Source: Thiobacillus denitrificans
GTDB taxonomy: Bacteria; Pseudomonadota; Gammaproteobacteria; Burkholderiales; Thiobacillaceae
Direction of reading: 5' to 3'
DNA: 6,741 nucleotides
Assembly (NCBI GenBank): GCA_002343685.1
Contig: DDRS01000004.1
Location: 1 to 6,741, forward strand
A model generated the notes under the pieces. That model was not told the origin of the DNA, did no database searches, and saw only the letters and a program-made list of their open reading frames with translations. Shown here piece by piece: positions 1-5,402 of this stretch (positions are counted from its first letter, which is position 1; every line of letters starts with the position of its first letter). The position numbers were made by a program, and so were the translations under genes.

Positions 1-100
1 TCCTCAAAACCCGGGGCGATTCAAGACCAGGTGACGTTACTGCCTGAGTGGCCTGGACAACTACATTGGTGAAGACAATCCACTTGTTTTCTTAGGGGGG

Positions 101-129
101 TTGCGGATGAATAAGTCTGCTGCTATATT
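101..129 (+). promoter_or_regulatory. Predicted sigma70 promoter of the tetR gene
   Basis: A -35-like TTGCGG at 101-106 and a -10-like TATATT at 124-129 are separated by the ideal 17 bases. Transcription would begin near 136, inside the dyad at 130-141. This placement makes the ATG at 132 an unlikely start codon, since it would lie upstream of the transcript, and supports the ATG at 162. The promoter is inferred from consensus matching only. Confidence 0.6.
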
Positions 130-141
130 GAATGAACATTC
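130..141. promoter_or_regulatory. Candidate TetR operator O1
   Basis: GAATGAACATTC is a perfect dyad (GAATG, AA spacer, CATTC), extended by one more pair on each side (129-142). It abuts the -10 box and covers the predicted start of tetR transcription. The exact reverse complement recurs at 785-796 in front of the next gene. TetR dimers typically bind such short dyads at promoters, so the expected effect is autorepression by steric block. That the adjacent regulator is the one that binds is inference. Confidence 0.75.
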
Positions 142-161
142 ATTCGATATTGGATCGTGTA

Positions 162-752
162 ATGGCTCGCACCCCTGCCAACGTTCAGCCTGGTCAAATT
201 AATGAGCGGATCATTGCTGCTGCGCTGCAGCTTTTCACGCAGCGTGGTTACTTCAGCACATCCGTGCCCGATATGGCGCGTACTGCGCAGGTCAGCGTAG
301 GCTCGATCTATCATCACTTCAAGGATAAGGAAGACGTGGCCCGTGCCCTCTTTGTAGGACTAATGGAGGGACTGCAAGAGGCACTGGCGAAAATCGCCCA
401 TGACAACTCCACGGCACATGACCGTTGCCGGGCTGTCATGGTAATGCTGTTCGAATTGACGGAGTCGAACCGCGATGCCATGGATTTCATGCTGTATGCG
501 AAGCATCGGGATTTCCTGCCATCCGAGCGTCCCGTGTGCTCGTCCAAGCCGTTCGAAACCATGCGGTCGTTTGTGCAGGGCGGCATGGAGAATGGAGAAA
601 TTCGAAATATGGATGTAATGGTCGCAACCTCGTGCCTCTTTGGTGGCGCTATTCGACTGATAACCGCACGTCTTGACGGTGTACTTGCTGAGCCCCTCCC
701 AGACCGGCTAGATGCTGTATGGGAATGTGCCTGGCGTGGTGTTGCGGCTTGA
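162..752 (+). CDS. TetR/AcrR-family transcriptional regulator
   Basis: One-component repressor of 196 residues, within the usual TetR size range. Residues about 17-59 form the N-terminal DNA-binding domain: a first helix (IIAAALQLFTQRGY), then the helix-turn-helix ending in the family signature VSVGSIYHHFKDKEDV. The remaining ~130 residues are the helical ligand and dimer domain, which is too divergent to name an inducer. It has four cysteines (89, 126, 158, 189), which could sense thiols or persulfides, but this is a guess. The start at 162 is preferred because it follows the predicted transcription start near 136 and has a weak GGA 7 bases upstream. The in-frame ATG at 132 (206 residues) lies within the operator and has no ribosome binding site. 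The identical dyads here and before the dsrE-like gene point to control of itself and of the downstream sulfur operon. The family call is secure; the target is inferred. Confidence 0.93.
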   Translation: MARTPANVQPGQINERIIAAALQLFTQRGYFSTSVPDMARTAQVSVGSIYHHFKDKEDVARALFVGLMEGLQEALAKIAHDNSTAHDRCRAVMVMLFELTESNRDAMDFMLYAKHRDFLPSERPVCSSKPFETMRSFVQGGMENGEIRNMDVMVATSCLFGGAIRLITARLDGVLAEPLPDRLDAVWECAWRGVAA

Positions 753-778
753 CTCAAGCCGTATTTTTTACGTTTATT
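749..778 (+). promoter_or_regulatory. Predicted promoter of the sulfur-relay operon
   Basis: TTGACT at 749-754 (5 of 6 to the -35 consensus, overlapping the tetR stop codon) and TTTATT at 773-778 (4 of 6 to the -10 consensus) are 18 bases apart. Transcription would start near 785, exactly where the second dyad lies. The AT-rich stretch 761-779 supports a promoter here. The -10 box is weak, so the exact position is uncertain. Confidence 0.5.
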
Positions 779-784
779 TCGAAC

Positions 785-796
785 GAATGTTCATTC
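785..796. promoter_or_regulatory. Candidate TetR operator O2
   Basis: GAATGTTCATTC is the exact reverse complement of the dyad at 130-141, with the same two 5-base arms and a TT instead of AA spacer. It lies at the predicted transcription start and upstream of the ribosome binding site of the dsrE-like gene. A 12-base match at matching positions of two neighbouring promoters is unlikely to be chance. It implies that one regulator represses both transcription units. Confidence 0.75.
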
Positions 797-809
797 TTGG
801 GAGATTCAA

Positions 810-1226
810 ATGAAATCCATGGCCATCGTGATTCGTGACGATTCGTACGACAAGATTCTCACGCCCCTCGTCTTTGCCTACCTGGCATCTGCAGAGCAAA
901 CACAGGTCGACATTCTGTTTGTGAATTGGGCAGTCAAGGCGCTCACCGTCGAAGGAGCCGCAAGTTTGTGCATGGACGGCAGGCATGCCGCCGACGAAGC
1001 CATGGTGCGTGAAAACGTGGCCAAGGCGGGTTTGCCGAACGACATCTACGAGATTCTCAAGGCCCTGAAAGCATCAGGTTGCGTGAACTTTTACGCCTGC
1101 AGTCTGGCCGGTGCCATCTTCGGCGTTAACGAAGGCAATTTGATTCCAGAGGCAGAAGGCATTGTCGGCGCCTCCTGGTTTCTCAACGACAAAGCCGCCA
1201 AGGCGGATCACTACCAATATTTCTAA
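810..1226 (+). CDS. DsrE-family (DsrE2/DsrE3-like) sulfur-carrier protein
   Basis: Soluble 138-residue protein without signal peptide. The fold pattern is that of the DsrE/DsrF/DsrH superfamily: an N-terminal strand (SMAIVIRDDSYDKI), a helix, a second strand (QVDILFVNWAVKAL), and near the C-terminus the conserved cysteine strand-loop GCVNFYACSLAGAIFGV. The cysteine at 97 is at the position that carries sulfur as persulfide in the family; cysteines 54 and 91 are additional. DsrE proteins bind or exchange sulfur with TusA, whose gene follows after 11 bases, so the pair is likely a cytoplasmic persulfide relay. The start is supported by GGGAG at 799-803, six bases upstream; Met4 (819) is an alternative. 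It is the first gene of the operon, directly behind the second TetR dyad. Confidence is high for the superfamily and moderate for the DsrE2/DsrE3 subtype. Confidence 0.85.
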   Translation: MKSMAIVIRDDSYDKILTPLVFAYLASAEQTQVDILFVNWAVKALTVEGAASLCMDGRHAADEAMVRENVAKAGLPNDIYEILKALKASGCVNFYACSLAGAIFGVNEGNLIPEAEGIVGASWFLNDKAAKADHYQYF

Positions 1227-1237
1227 GGAGATCTGTC

Positions 1238-1477
1238 ATGAGCGTAATTACCGCAACCTCGACCCTCGATACCTCAGGCAAATGTTGCCCGATGCCCATC
1301 GTGGAAACCAACAAGGCCATGAAATCCTTGGGGCTTGGTGACATTCTTGAAATCATTGCCACCGACACAGGTACCCAAAAGGACATTCCGTCCTGGTGCG
1401 AACGTACCGGCCAGACGCTGCTGTCGATGACCGAAGAAAGCGGAGTGCTGCACTACCATGTCCGAAAAGACCGCTGA
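1238..1477 (+). CDS. tusA: TusA-family sulfurtransferase
   Basis: Small cytoplasmic sulfur carrier of 79 residues, the normal TusA length. The family signature is complete: LDTSGKCCPMPIVETNKAM, with the active CPMP box at 17-20, where Cys17 would carry the persulfide. The second half shows the usual strand GDILEIIATD and the motif KDIPSWCERTGQTL, with an extra Cys54. Cys16, directly before the active cysteine, is an additional thiol. TusA proteins take sulfur from rhodanese- or DsrE-type donors and pass it on to tRNA thiolation, cofactor synthesis or sulfur oxidation. The neighbours here favour sulfur trafficking rather than housekeeping tRNA modification. AAGGAG at 1225-1230 lies 7 bases before the ATG and overlaps the previous stop. 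The last 20 bases overlap the next gene. Confidence 0.93.
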   Translation: MSVITATSTLDTSGKCCPMPIVETNKAMKSLGLGDILEIIATDTGTQKDIPSWCERTGQTLLSMTEESGVLHYHVRKDR

Positions 1478-1688
1478 ACCGCACGAACTGTGCTTCGGTT
1501 GCGTGTATTACCCACCCAATCTTCCCCGGCAGAAGTATGCCGATGAAGATTGGGACATGCTTCAGCAGCGCGCCTGCTCGTTCGAGCATCTTCCAGGCGA
1601 CGAGGGGTGCCAGGCAACACGCAAGACCAGTTGCAGCCTGGTCGATCTGAGCGCATTTAACGCATCAATCACTGCCTCAAAGGCATGA
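1458..1688 (+). CDS. Small cysteine-rich protein of unknown function
   Basis: I do not recognise this 76-residue protein. It has five cysteines: a CxxC pair at 12/15 (LCFGCVYYPPNLP), then 40, 51 and 59. There is no signal peptide or membrane segment, so it is probably cytoplasmic. The cysteine spacing would allow metal binding, such as a zinc or iron-sulfur site, or thiol and persulfide exchange; neither can be decided. Its start overlaps the 3' end of tusA by 20 bases in another frame. The nearest ribosome-binding-like GGAG (1442-1445) is 12 bases away, so translation is probably coupled to tusA. It is accepted as a gene because it fills the space between two operon genes, leaves a 25-base gap to the next one, and has a motif-rich, non-random composition. 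A role with the TusA or DsrE partners is inferred from position. Confidence 0.75.
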   Translation: MSEKTAEPHELCFGCVYYPPNLPRQKYADEDWDMLQQRACSFEHLPGDEGCQATRKTSCSLVDLSAFNASITASKA

Positions 1689-1713
1689 ACCACAACCACA
1701 CTGGAGAAATAAA

Positions 1714-2214
1714 ATGAACTTCCAATGGATACTGATTTCTTGCATGCTGCTTCTCACCCCGCTACTCCCGGCACAGGCGGCCACAGACCCGATAAACGAC
1801 GCCGCCGCTTTACAGGGCGTGAAGGAGGGTAAAGGCGTATTCCTGGTCGACTTCAGCGATCCGAAGAAAACCGCCTTCTACCTTGAGATCATCAGGGGCA
1901 CCCATGCTGGGCTGACTCGTCAAGGAGTTAAGCCCCGTTTCGTGATTGTCTACATTGGGCCGACCGTACGTTTTCTAAGCACCAAGCCAGATGATGAACT
2001 GGAACTGGAGCAGGGTGACGCTCTCAAGGCGATTGCCGAACAGGTAAAAGAATTGAACAAACTCGGGGTCCGGCAGGAAATCTGTGCCATTGCCACGAAG
2101 GTGTTCAAGGTCCCCAATGAAACCGTATTGCCTGGCCTTACGCTTGTAGGCGATGGCTTCATTTCCCTGATTGGATGGCAGACCCAAGGCTATAAACTAA
2201 TTCCATTATTCTGA
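1714..2214 (+). CDS. Exported DsrE/DsrF-like family protein
   Basis: This 166-residue protein begins with a Sec-type signal peptide: a hydrophobic core at about 5-19 (WILISCMLLLTPLLP) and a likely cleavage site AQA|AT after residue 22. It is therefore expected in the periplasm. The mature part resembles periplasmic DsrE/DsrF-like proteins: an early strand GVFLVDFSD, a central strand KPRFVIVYIGPTVRFL, then ICAIATKVFKV followed by the C-terminal pattern LPGLTLVGDGFISLIGWQTQGY. Cys124 is the only cysteine of the mature protein and aligns with the usual cysteine strand of the family. GGAG at 1703-1706 gives a good ribosome binding site 7 bases upstream. It is the last gene of the TetR-controlled operon. 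It may bind or deliver sulfur outside the cytoplasm, which is inference. The superfamily call rests on the C-terminal pattern and is fairly secure. Confidence 0.8.
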   Translation: MNFQWILISCMLLLTPLLPAQAATDPINDAAALQGVKEGKGVFLVDFSDPKKTAFYLEIIRGTHAGLTRQGVKPRFVIVYIGPTVRFLSTKPDDELELEQGDALKAIAEQVKELNKLGVRQEICAIATKVFKVPNETVLPGLTLVGDGFISLIGWQTQGYKLIPLF

Positions 2215-2372
2215 TCATTTGAGCGATGGACAGAAGTGCATAGCCTAAGTAATTTGAGGCGCATGATAATGATGTCTATTTCCAGTCTTGAACCGTCGTT
2301 CGCGGTGGGGTACTTAAGTGACCGCACCGATGAGCAGCCATCAATAACAGTGATGCCCTATCCCGACACCCC

Positions 2373-3284
2373 CTATCCTGCCTCGCTCCAAGCCGGTACG
2401 CTGCCAAACTTCTCTAACAAAAAATCAATAAATATCCTGACCTTGACGGTCAGCACATTCGATTTCGGATAGACGAGCCACAGGGCCGTCTGGTCGTCGG
2501 CCTTGTAGTCGGGCAGTACGCGCACCAGCGAGCCGTCGGCGAGTTCGCGGTGAACGCTCCACAGTGCGTTCATCGAGATGCCGGCCCCGGCGAGGGTGGC
2601 GATCTTCTGGCTCAGGCCGTCATCGACGATGAGCCGGCAGCCGGCGAGGCGCGGGTTGAACTGCCCAGCCTGGCCGTCGCGCCCAATCAGCTGGGTGGGT
2701 GACAGGTCCTTGAATGCGATCAACTGGTGGGTGGCGAGATCGTCTGGGTGCGTGGGCGTGCCATGCTGTTTCAGGTAGCCGGGCGAGGCACACAGGACAC
2801 GTGTGTCGTCCGCGAGCTTGCGTCCCTTGAGGCTGCTGTCCGCGAGCTCGGAATAGCGCAGTGCCAGATCGAAGCTGCCCTGGATCAGGTCGAATTCCAT
2901 GTCGGTGAGCCGCAGGTCGAGATGGATGCCGGGATGCAATGCCAGAAACTCGGGCAGGATGGGCGCGATATAAAGCTGGGCGAAGGTGCTGGGCGCGGTA
3001 AACCTCAGGATGCCTGTTGCCGTGACATTGCCGCGCCCCAAGGCGGCGTGGGCCGCACTCTCCTGGGCGAGAATTTCCCTGGCATAGGGCAAGAACTCTG
3101 CGCCCTCCAGCGACAAGGCGACTTTGCGCGTGGAGCGCCGCAACAAATCCGCCCCCAGGGTTTTTTCCAGCTTGGCCAGTTTGGCGCTGGCGACTGCGGG
3201 CGCCATGCCGAGTTCGCGGCCGGCGGCACTGATGTTGAGTTTGTCGGCCGCCAGGACAAACAGCCGAACGCTTTCGGTGTCCAT
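2373..3284 (-). CDS. LysR-family transcriptional regulator
   Basis: Full-length LysR regulator of 303 residues. The winged helix-turn-helix spans about 1-61: FVLAADKLNISAAGRELG, then APAVASAKLAKLEKTLGADL and the wing RSTRKVALSLEG. The substrate-binding domain runs from about 90 to 295, with the typical pieces GILRFTAPSTFAQ, FDLALRYSEL and VLCASPGYL. It looks like the large CrgA/DmlR-type subgroup. It is divergent from the oxidoreductase operon across 112 bases, the standard LysR arrangement, so it probably controls that operon and itself; the effector is unknown. The start at 3284 gives the canonical short N-terminus but has only a weak GGA-type ribosome site. The last ~30 codons are AT-richer than the rest, yet the C-terminus (VKVRIFIDFLLEKFG) is typical of the family, so I see no damage. 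Confidence 0.95.
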   Translation of the reverse strand: MDTESVRLFVLAADKLNISAAGRELGMAPAVASAKLAKLEKTLGADLLRRSTRKVALSLEGAEFLPYAREILAQESAAHAALGRGNVTATGILRFTAPSTFAQLYIAPILPEFLALHPGIHLDLRLTDMEFDLIQGSFDLALRYSELADSSLKGRKLADDTRVLCASPGYLKQHGTPTHPDDLATHQLIAFKDLSPTQLIGRDGQAGQFNPRLAGCRLIVDDGLSQKIATLAGAGISMNALWSVHRELADGSLVRVLPDYKADDQTALWLVYPKSNVLTVKVRIFIDFLLEKFGSVPAWSEAG

Positions 3285-3306
3285 GCATTTATATCCATTT
3301 TACGAA

Positions 3307-3347
3307 TTCTGAACTCGATTTTATGCCGTTTTTAAATTTTTTCAGAA
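3307..3347. promoter_or_regulatory. Two TTCnGAA dyads, candidate LysR binding sites
   Basis: TTCTGAA (3307-3313) and TTCAGAA (3341-3347) are each a small dyad. With their flanks they form an 8-base inverted repeat, ATTCTGAA against TTCAGAAT. Their centres are 34 bases apart, and the second lies just upstream of the predicted -10 box of the oxidoreductase operon. LysR proteins usually occupy two neighbouring sites in the divergent promoter region. That these are the sites is inference; the match is short. Confidence 0.4.
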
Positions 3348-3357
3348 TAGATATAGT
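3329..3357 (+). promoter_or_regulatory. Predicted promoter of the oxidoreductase operon
   Basis: TATAGT at 3352-3357 matches five of six bases of the -10 consensus. The region 17 bases upstream (TTTTTA at 3329-3334) is a poor -35 box, which would fit a promoter needing an activator such as the divergent LysR protein. The predicted transcript would have a leader of about 33 bases with the GAGGAGA ribosome site at 3384-3390. Confidence 0.45.
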
Positions 3358-3396
3358 GGTTTCACACCCTGATCGTCCACCCCGAGGAGACGCACG

Positions 3397-4392
3397 ATGA
3401 AAGCCATGACACTCAATGCATACGGCGACAACGCTACATTCCAGCTAAGCGAAATTCCCCTGCCCGCTGCCAAACCGGGGCACGTGCTGGTGCGCGTGGC
3501 CGCCACCAGCGTGAATACGGTCGATACGATGATCCGGCACATGGGCAAGGATCTGCCGCTGTCGCCCGACTTGCCCGCGGTGCTGGGAATGGACTTTGCC
3601 GGCACCGTTGAAGCGGTCGGCGCGGGCGTCACCGACTTTGCGCCGGGCGATGCGGTGTACGGCTGCGCCGGTGGACTCGCCGACCTGCAAGGCGCGCTCG
3701 CGGAATACATGCTGGCCGATGCGAGGCTGATTGCCCACAAACCGAAAACGCTTTCGATGCGCGAGGCGGCAGCGTTGCCCCTGGTGGGCATTACCGCCTA
3801 TGAAGGCCTGCACCGCGCCGGCGCGCAGGCCGGCCAGAAGATCCTGGTGCACGGCGGCACGGGCGGCGTGGGACATGTCGCCGTGCAATTGGCCCGGCAC
3901 CTGGGCGCGGATGTCTATGCGACGGTTTCTGGCGACAAGCAGGCGGCTGTCGTCAAAGGCTATGGCGCCACTCCGATCAACTACAAGACCGAGCAGGTGG
4001 CGGACTATGTTGCCAAACACACCGGCGGCGCAGGTTTCGATGTCGTGTTCGACTCGGTGGGCGGCGCGAACATGACGAATTCCTTTGCAGCGGCCGCCCT
4101 GAACGGACAGGTCGCCACCACGGTGTCGCTGCTGGAACTGGATTTGTCGCCCGCCCACTTCAAAGGCCTGTCGCTGCACGTCGTCTTCATGCTGATCCCG
4201 ATGCTGTACGACCATAAGCGCGAGGCGCACGGCGCCATTCTGGCCAAGCTGGCCGAGATTGCCGATGCCGGCGCATTGAAGCCCCTGCTCGATGAAACGC
4301 GGTTCGGCCTCGAAGAAGTCGGCAAGGCGCATGACCGCCTGACCAGCGGGCAAGCCATGGGCAAGGTGGTCGTTGAGGTTTTGCCTGAGTGA
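3397..4392 (+). CDS. Zinc-independent MDR-family NADPH:quinone oxidoreductase
   Basis: Medium-chain dehydrogenase/reductase of 331 residues, full length for the quinone oxidoreductase branch. Residues 1-120 form the GroES-like domain (PGHVLVRVAATSVNTVDTMI; GMDFAGTVEAVGAGVTDFAPGD). The Rossmann domain follows, with the coenzyme loop HGGTGGVGHVAVQLARHLGA at 152-171. The only cysteine is Cys90, so both the catalytic and structural zinc sites of alcohol dehydrogenases are absent. Expected chemistry is NAD(P)H-dependent reduction of quinones or of activated double bonds in the cytoplasm; the substrate is unknown. GAGGAGA at 3384-3390 is a strong ribosome site six bases before the ATG. It is the first gene of the operon and its stop codon overlaps a possible GTG start of the next gene. 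Confidence 0.92.
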   Translation: MKAMTLNAYGDNATFQLSEIPLPAAKPGHVLVRVAATSVNTVDTMIRHMGKDLPLSPDLPAVLGMDFAGTVEAVGAGVTDFAPGDAVYGCAGGLADLQGALAEYMLADARLIAHKPKTLSMREAAALPLVGITAYEGLHRAGAQAGQKILVHGGTGGVGHVAVQLARHLGADVYATVSGDKQAAVVKGYGATPINYKTEQVADYVAKHTGGAGFDVVFDSVGGANMTNSFAAAALNGQVATTVSLLELDLSPAHFKGLSLHVVFMLIPMLYDHKREAHGAILAKLAEIADAGALKPLLDETRFGLEEVGKAHDRLTSGQAMGKVVVEVLPE

Positions 4393-5390
4393 CAGGTGCG
4401 TCAATGATGACTGCGCAGGGTGACCACGCGGCATTCCCGGCGATCAACCGGGGATACAACGCCGTGTTTCGCCCGAACAGGTTGAGCCTTGGGCTCGTGG
4501 CGCCGCTGGAAAGCTATCCGCACGCGCCGGTGCCCACGATGAACCGGCACATCGAGCGAGTGCAACTGGCGGAGCAGCTCGGGTTCGCCGCGATATGGCT
4601 GCGCGACGTGCCGTTCAACGTGCCCACTTTCGGCGATGCCGGGCAACTCTACGATCCCTTTGTCTATCTTGGCCTGTTGGCGGGCCAAGCCGGGCGGATT
4701 GCGCTGGGGGTTGCCAGCCTCGTGTTGCCGCTGCGCCATCCGGCCCATGTTGCCAAGGCGGCGGCGAGCGTCGATGTGCTGTCGGGCGGACGACTCATCC
4801 TGGGGGTTGCTTCGGGGGATCGGCCGGAAGAGTATCCCGCGCTCAACCTGCCGTTCGATGATCGTGGCGCGCGGTTTCGCGACAGTTTCGGCTATATCGA
4901 GCGCATGCGGGAAAACGCGCCGGCGTTCGAGAATGCCTATGGCAGCCCGCACGACGGCATGGACATGCTGCCCAAACCGGCGGCCGGCAAACTGCCGCTC
5001 CTCATCACCGGCGGCAGCCAGCAGGACCCGGACTGGATCGCGCGGCACGGGGATGGCTGGATCACCTACCCGCGCAGTATCGCTGCGCAGGCACGCATCA
5101 TCGGCGACTGGCGGGCGCGCGTCGAGGCAGCGGGCGGCCCGGCGAAACCCGCGGTGCAGTCGCTTTATGTCGATCTGGTCGAGGATCCCCTTGCGCCGCC
5201 GCAGCCGATCCACCTGGGATTCCGGCTGGGCGTGAACGCGCTTCGCGCGTATCTGAAATCCATGGAAGAAATCGGCGTCAACCATGTGGCGCTGAATCTG
5301 CGCTTCAATCAGGCGGACACGGAAGACACGCTGAAGCGTCTCGCCGACACCCTCCTGCCCGACCATACCGGGGCGGGCATCGCTGAATAA
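4389..5390 (+). CDS. Luciferase-like (LLM class) flavin-dependent oxidoreductase
   Basis: Bacterial-luciferase superfamily protein of up to 333 residues. It fits the single-component subgroup known as luciferase-type oxidoreductase, BA3436 family. Visible pieces in order are RLSLGLVAPLESYPHAPVP (31-49), AEQLGFAAIWLRDVPF (61-76), the hallmark HPAHVAKAAASVDVLSGGR (117-135), LGVASGDRPEEYPAL (138-152) and a late LPLLITGGSQQDPDWIARHG. Such TIM-barrel enzymes use FMN or F420; an FMN-type reaction is more likely here, and the substrate is unknown. The start is uncertain. GTG at 4389 gives a 4-base overlap with the previous stop, common in coupled genes, with GAGG at 4375-4378. ATG at 4404 with AGGTG at 4394-4398 is an equally good choice and trims five non-conserved residues. 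The reductase genes on both sides suggest one redox pathway. Confidence 0.9.
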   Translation: MTGASMMTAQGDHAAFPAINRGYNAVFRPNRLSLGLVAPLESYPHAPVPTMNRHIERVQLAEQLGFAAIWLRDVPFNVPTFGDAGQLYDPFVYLGLLAGQAGRIALGVASLVLPLRHPAHVAKAAASVDVLSGGRLILGVASGDRPEEYPALNLPFDDRGARFRDSFGYIERMRENAPAFENAYGSPHDGMDMLPKPAAGKLPLLITGGSQQDPDWIARHGDGWITYPRSIAAQARIIGDWRARVEAAGGPAKPAVQSLYVDLVEDPLAPPQPIHLGFRLGVNALRAYLKSMEEIGVNHVALNLRFNQADTEDTLKRLADTLLPDHTGAGIAE

Positions 5391-5402
5391 GGAAACCCGA
5401 TC

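Noticed and set aside
1..40. - strand reading resembles the 3' end of a tRNA (GGTCTTGAATCG...)
   Set aside because: The T-loop core lacks the required TTCGA sequence and no cloverleaf or CCA end can be built.
1..72. Open + frame from the window edge to TGA at 70-72 (23 residues), possible 3' end of an incoming gene
   Set aside because: Too short to recognise, and other frames are equally plausible; no support for a gene.
1723..1746. LISC near the N-terminus of the exported DsrE-like protein as a lipobox
   Set aside because: The cysteine is at residue 10, before the hydrophobic core ends; an AQA|AT signal peptidase I site fits better.
2302..2325. GCGGT/ACCGC inverted repeat around ACTTAAGT in the convergent spacer, possible bidirectional terminator
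   Set aside because: Stem arms of only five bases and no T run on either strand.
2442..2453. 12-base repeat CTTGACGGTCAG, also at 6584-6595
   Set aside because: About one such match is expected by chance in a window of this size; one copy is inside the LysR coding region.
2236..2472. + strand 78-codon frame in the spacer after the sulfur operon
   Set aside because: No ribosome binding site, low-complexity content, and it runs about 100 bases antisense into the conserved LysR C-terminus.
2727..3335. 202-codon + strand frame opposite the LysR gene
   Set aside because: Shadow frame: the - strand encodes a complete LysR protein.
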